A stretch of DNA of 9,043 bases from CAZILN01 sp964540005. GTDB lineage: Bacteria; Bacteroidota; Bacteroidia; Bacteroidales; SM23-62. The stretch covers positions 1 through 9,043 of the forward strand of contig CAZILN010000419.1 of the NCBI GenBank assembly GCA_964540005.1. The letters run 5' to 3'. How positions within the stretch are numbered: position 1 is the stretch's first letter; every line of letters starts with the position of its first letter. Made by a program: the position numbers and the translations under genes. The notes below the pieces were generated by a model, which was given only the letters and a program-made list of their open reading frames with translations, was not told the origin of the DNA and did no database searches. This document shows positions 7,010-9,043 of the stretch, piece by piece.

Positions 7010-7417
7010 TCAGAATGTCTTCATGTAATTGACGATGTGCCAGATGTCTTCATCTTCCACCTTATTCTCATAACTTGGCATCTCATCCCTTCCAAACTTT
7101 GACTTGTAGAACATCTCTCCGTCAGTCTGGGCTTTGTAGGCATCTCCTGACATATCACCGGGGTGAGTATCCAGTTGCCTGGCCTTGACGCCGTCGCCTT
7201 TACCTGCTTTCCCATGACAGGAAGCACAGTGCTTTTTATACAGCATGGTGCCTGCCTGGATGCTCTCATCATCTCCCTTGGTGGGATTCTTCATGGTCTT
7301 GAATTTGGCCGGCACTTCCCATGGTTTCTGGTAATTGACCGAAACCATGGATAAAAGAAATACTGCCATGGCTGCAAGCAGCATAACAGCGGAAAGTTTT
7401 TTCATTGTGTTTTTCAT
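7010..7417 (-). CDS. Membrane-anchored or periplasmic monohaem cytochrome c
   Basis: This 135-residue class I-like cytochrome c has a hydrophobic N-terminal segment (about 7-24) that is either a signal peptide or an uncleaved anchor. The haem-binding CASCH motif is at residues 64-68, followed by GKAGKGDG. Met113 in GRDEMPSY is the likely sixth haem ligand, and the end, EDIWHIVNYMKTF, is the usual C-terminal helix of this fold. I chose the ATG at 7417 because GGAGGA (7425-7430 on the + strand as TCCTCC) lies seven bases before it. An upstream in-frame ATG at 7444 would add nine residues and place that sequence inside the gene. It is the last gene of the block with the NrfD/ActC-like protein and probably carries electrons from that complex to a terminal reductase or oxidase. 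Its haem must be attached by a machine such as that encoded at 68-2142. Confidence 0.9.
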   Translation of the reverse strand: MKNTMKKLSAVMLLAAMAVFLLSMVSVNYQKPWEVPAKFKTMKNPTKGDDESIQAGTMLYKKHCASCHGKAGKGDGVKARQLDTHPGDMSGDAYKAQTDGEMFYKSKFGRDEMPSYENKVEDEDIWHIVNYMKTF

Positions 7418-7424
7418 TATTTTT

Positions 7425-7430
7425 TCCTCC
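7425..7430 (-). promoter_or_regulatory. Strong Shine-Dalgarno site of the cytochrome c gene
   Basis: GGAGGA on the - strand stands seven bases before the ATG at 7417. It is the only clear Shine-Dalgarno sequence I see in the window, as the other starts follow the Bacteroidota habit of A-rich leaders. It decides the start codon and suggests efficient translation of the cytochrome. Confidence 0.7.
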
Positions 7431-7516
7431 AAAAAATTAATCATAATATTTAATACTGCAATTATATAAAATTATGCTCATTTATCCGTGCTAAACCACC
7501 ATAATCATGCCATAAT

Positions 7517-8407
7517 TTATTTTGTTTCTAATTTCCTCCCCATTCTATGTATACGGACCAGCTGAATAATAACAAATAAATAATGCCCCCAGACACCTGC
7601 AAGCATTATTGAGAGGGTTATGATCATCCACATCGGGGCTATCTGGGACCAGAGTGCCCGGTACGATGCAGGTATTTCATGATGTGTAGCAATACCCCAC
7701 TGTATCCTTTCCCTTTTTTCAACATTGCCAAACATCCAGTTATCATCAAACCGGACAACAACCTCAAGGTAACCTTCGAAATCCCCGGGAATGTCATCAG
7801 GAAACTCTATGCTGATCTCTCCGTTTTCATCCAGGAATTCCTCACCTACCGGAAGATCACTGAACATGCGTGATACGAAGAAATAGATATCCTCATCAGC
7901 TGCAGGTACCACCTCTCCATCCTGCATGATGCTTGCTCTTGCAGTTATGGTTTGAACCGAGTCTATCAGTTCAAGGCTGATACTCAGGTTTACATCTTTT
8001 ATAATTACTTCCCACTGCGATTCAGCAAGGGTATCATTACCCGAAAAGCTGGCTAGAAATGTAACCATACCATCTGAGTCTTCAACGGAAGTAGGAAAGT
8101 CATCAAGACTGATCCGGGTATTACCATCTTCATCGGTCACACCGCTCCCAAACTGGATGACGGGGTCTACTCCTGCCGTAAAGCTGATTTCCTGTCCGGG
8201 CAAAGGAACAGGCTGCCTGTTCTCGTAATAAACCAGGCTGGCTGACAGGACAATGACATCATCCGTATTTTTCAGGTAGGACATTTCCAGCACCGGTTCA
8301 ATAATTCCGGCATCCGATTGGGCCAGTATGCCAGACAGGTTTATAATCAGCAATACTATTACTATAATAACTGTACTGCTACGTTTCATTAATCTGCTGT
8401 ATTTCAT
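7517..8407 (-). CDS. Membrane-anchored protein with two Ig-like repeats, function unknown
   Basis: I do not recognise a named family for this 296-residue protein. It has an N-terminal signal or anchor (about 11-29, ending ILAQS) and an extracytoplasmic beta-rich region. One membrane helix follows (about 257-284, with WMIITLSIMLAGVWGHYLFVI), then a short basic cytoplasmic tail. The outer region appears to be two related Ig-like units, about 40-135 and 140-240. Each runs from a polar strand through a PVP or VVP turn and an I-x-F strand to a DExG turn (DEDGNTRISL and DENGEISIEF). No CXXCH or other cofactor motif is present. The gene lies 12 bases after the NrfD/ActC-like gene and 99 before the cytochrome gene, all on one strand, so it is probably an accessory or structural subunit of that complex. 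An in-frame Met at residue 7 is an alternative start. Confidence 0.72.
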   Translation of the reverse strand: MKYSRLMKRSSTVIIVIVLLIINLSGILAQSDAGIIEPVLEMSYLKNTDDVIVLSASLVYYENRQPVPLPGQEISFTAGVDPVIQFGSGVTDEDGNTRISLDDFPTSVEDSDGMVTFLASFSGNDTLAESQWEVIIKDVNLSISLELIDSVQTITARASIMQDGEVVPAADEDIYFFVSRMFSDLPVGEEFLDENGEISIEFPDDIPGDFEGYLEVVVRFDDNWMFGNVEKRERIQWGIATHHEIPASYRALWSQIAPMWMIITLSIMLAGVWGHYLFVIIQLVRIHRMGRKLETK

Positions 8408-8419
8408 TGATCTGTTGTT

Positions 8420-9043
8420 TTATTCCAGTATGATATCCGGTTTTTCATCTTCGTGGCACATTTCAGCAATGGGCATTATCGGTACCAGTTTGGCTATCAA
8501 CATATAAAAAATGCAAAAAATGGCCACACCTGCCAGCATCAAAGCCCATTCCACCCACGTAGCTGAATAGTTCGTCCAGTCAGGACGGCTGTCCTGGATC
8601 GGCAGGAATGGAGTCTCCAGGGTGGGAATGACTATTATATACCGGTTGATCCACAGAGCAATAACCGAAATGCTTGCACCTATGGTAATGTTTCGTATTG
8701 TCCGAAGGCGTTTAAAACCAACAACAATAATAGGAATGAGAATTCCCACATAGTTGGCAAAAATGAACATCCAGTAAAATTCAGAAAAAAGTTTATCGAT
8801 CAGGATGGTATCCATCTTAACGGAACCATACCATTTGGTAAGGTAGTCGCTGAAGGTAAAATAACCGTAGAAGGCTGCTATGACCAGCAGAATGGCACCT
8901 ACATTAACGAAATGCCTGTGAGTTATATATTCTTCAAGATGATAGATCTTTCTGAAGATATACATCAGAATAATCAAGAGGCCGGTTCCTGAGAAAATGG
9001 CAGCGATTACGAAATAGGGCCCGAATATGGTACTGTTCCAGCC
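8420..9043 (-). CDS. NrfD/ActC-like quinol-interacting membrane subunit (C-terminal part, cut by the window edge)
   Basis: The reading frame is open to the right edge, so this is the last 207 residues of a larger protein; the family usually has about 400-490. The first visible residues, WNSTIFGPYFVIAAIFSG, are typical of an NrfD/PsrC-family helix. HLEEYITHRHF follows, and the ending TWVEWALMLAG with AKLVPIMPIAEM closely resembles ActC, the quinol-binding membrane subunit of alternative complex III. Five hydrophobic segments are visible. In that complex ActC takes electrons from menaquinol and passes them to iron-sulfur and haem subunits. A shorter gene starting at the TTG at 8977 would break into a helix, so the upstream extension is preferred. 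The Ig-repeat gene follows after 12 bases. A polysulfide-, nitrite- or DMSO-reductase-type partner is possible, since the catalytic subunits lie outside the window. Confidence 0.87.
   Translation of the reverse strand, partial: GWNSTIFGPYFVIAAIFSGTGLLIILMYIFRKIYHLEEYITHRHFVNVGAILLVIAAFYGYFTFSDYLTKWYGSVKMDTILIDKLFSEFYWMFIFANYVGILIPIIVVGFKRLRTIRNITIGASISVIALWINRYIIVIPTLETPFLPIQDSRPDWTNYSATWVEWALMLAGVAIFCIFYMLIAKLVPIMPIAEMCHEDEKPDIILE

Noticed and set aside
7418..7444. Upstream ATG at 7444 as start of the cytochrome c gene
   Set aside because: The strong GGAGGA at 7425-7430 fits the ATG at 7417, and the extra residues would precede an already complete signal segment.
8420..8977. A complete 185-residue gene starting at a TTG at 8977
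   Set aside because: The frame stays open to 9043 and the extra 22 residues (with STIFGPYFV) match the NrfD family, so the gene is cut by the window rather than short.

Overview
The window looks like chromosomal DNA of an anaerobic or facultative member of the Bacteroidota, probably Bacteroidales/Marinilabiliales-like. The evidence is a type IX secretion (T9SS) C-terminal sorting domain, a TonB-dependent receptor with an N-terminal carboxypeptidase-regulatory-like domain, a lipoprotein with an acidic stretch right after its lipobox cysteine, mostly weak Shine-Dalgarno sequences, and moderate GC. No phage, insertion sequence, CRISPR array or stable RNA gene was seen. Eight protein genes fill nearly all of the window.

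Left block, + strand (68-2142): the two halves of a System II cytochrome c maturation machine, a ResB/Ccs1-type protein followed two bases later by a CcsA-type haem handling protein with the WGxxWxWD signature. Together they carry haem across the membrane and attach it to CXXCH apocytochromes outside the cytoplasm.

Middle block, - strand, read right to left (6795 to 2144): a secreted HmuY-like protein ending in a T9SS type A sorting domain, a TonB-dependent outer-membrane receptor, and, four bases further on, a HmuY-like surface lipoprotein. The two HmuY-like proteins share recognisable segments and flank the receptor. This resembles a haem (or similar ligand) capture-and-import locus of the HmuR/HmuY kind with two capture proteins anchored by different routes. 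The DNA upstream of the secreted protein gene and of the receptor gene carries the same interrupted palindrome next to an identical 11-base stretch, and two 15-base direct repeats lie further upstream of the receptor, so shared control is plausible.

Right block, - strand (9043 to 7010): the C-terminal part of an NrfD/ActC-like quinol-interacting membrane protein cut by the window edge, a membrane-anchored protein with two Ig-like repeats that I cannot assign, and a monohaem cytochrome c followed by a clear intrinsic terminator. This looks like the end of a quinol:acceptor oxidoreductase operon related to alternative complex III, with an unusual subunit set.

The blocks share a haem theme: a probable haem-uptake system lies between the machinery that attaches haem to cytochromes and a cytochrome that needs it. 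That the transported ligand is haem is an inference from family resemblance, not shown by the sequence.
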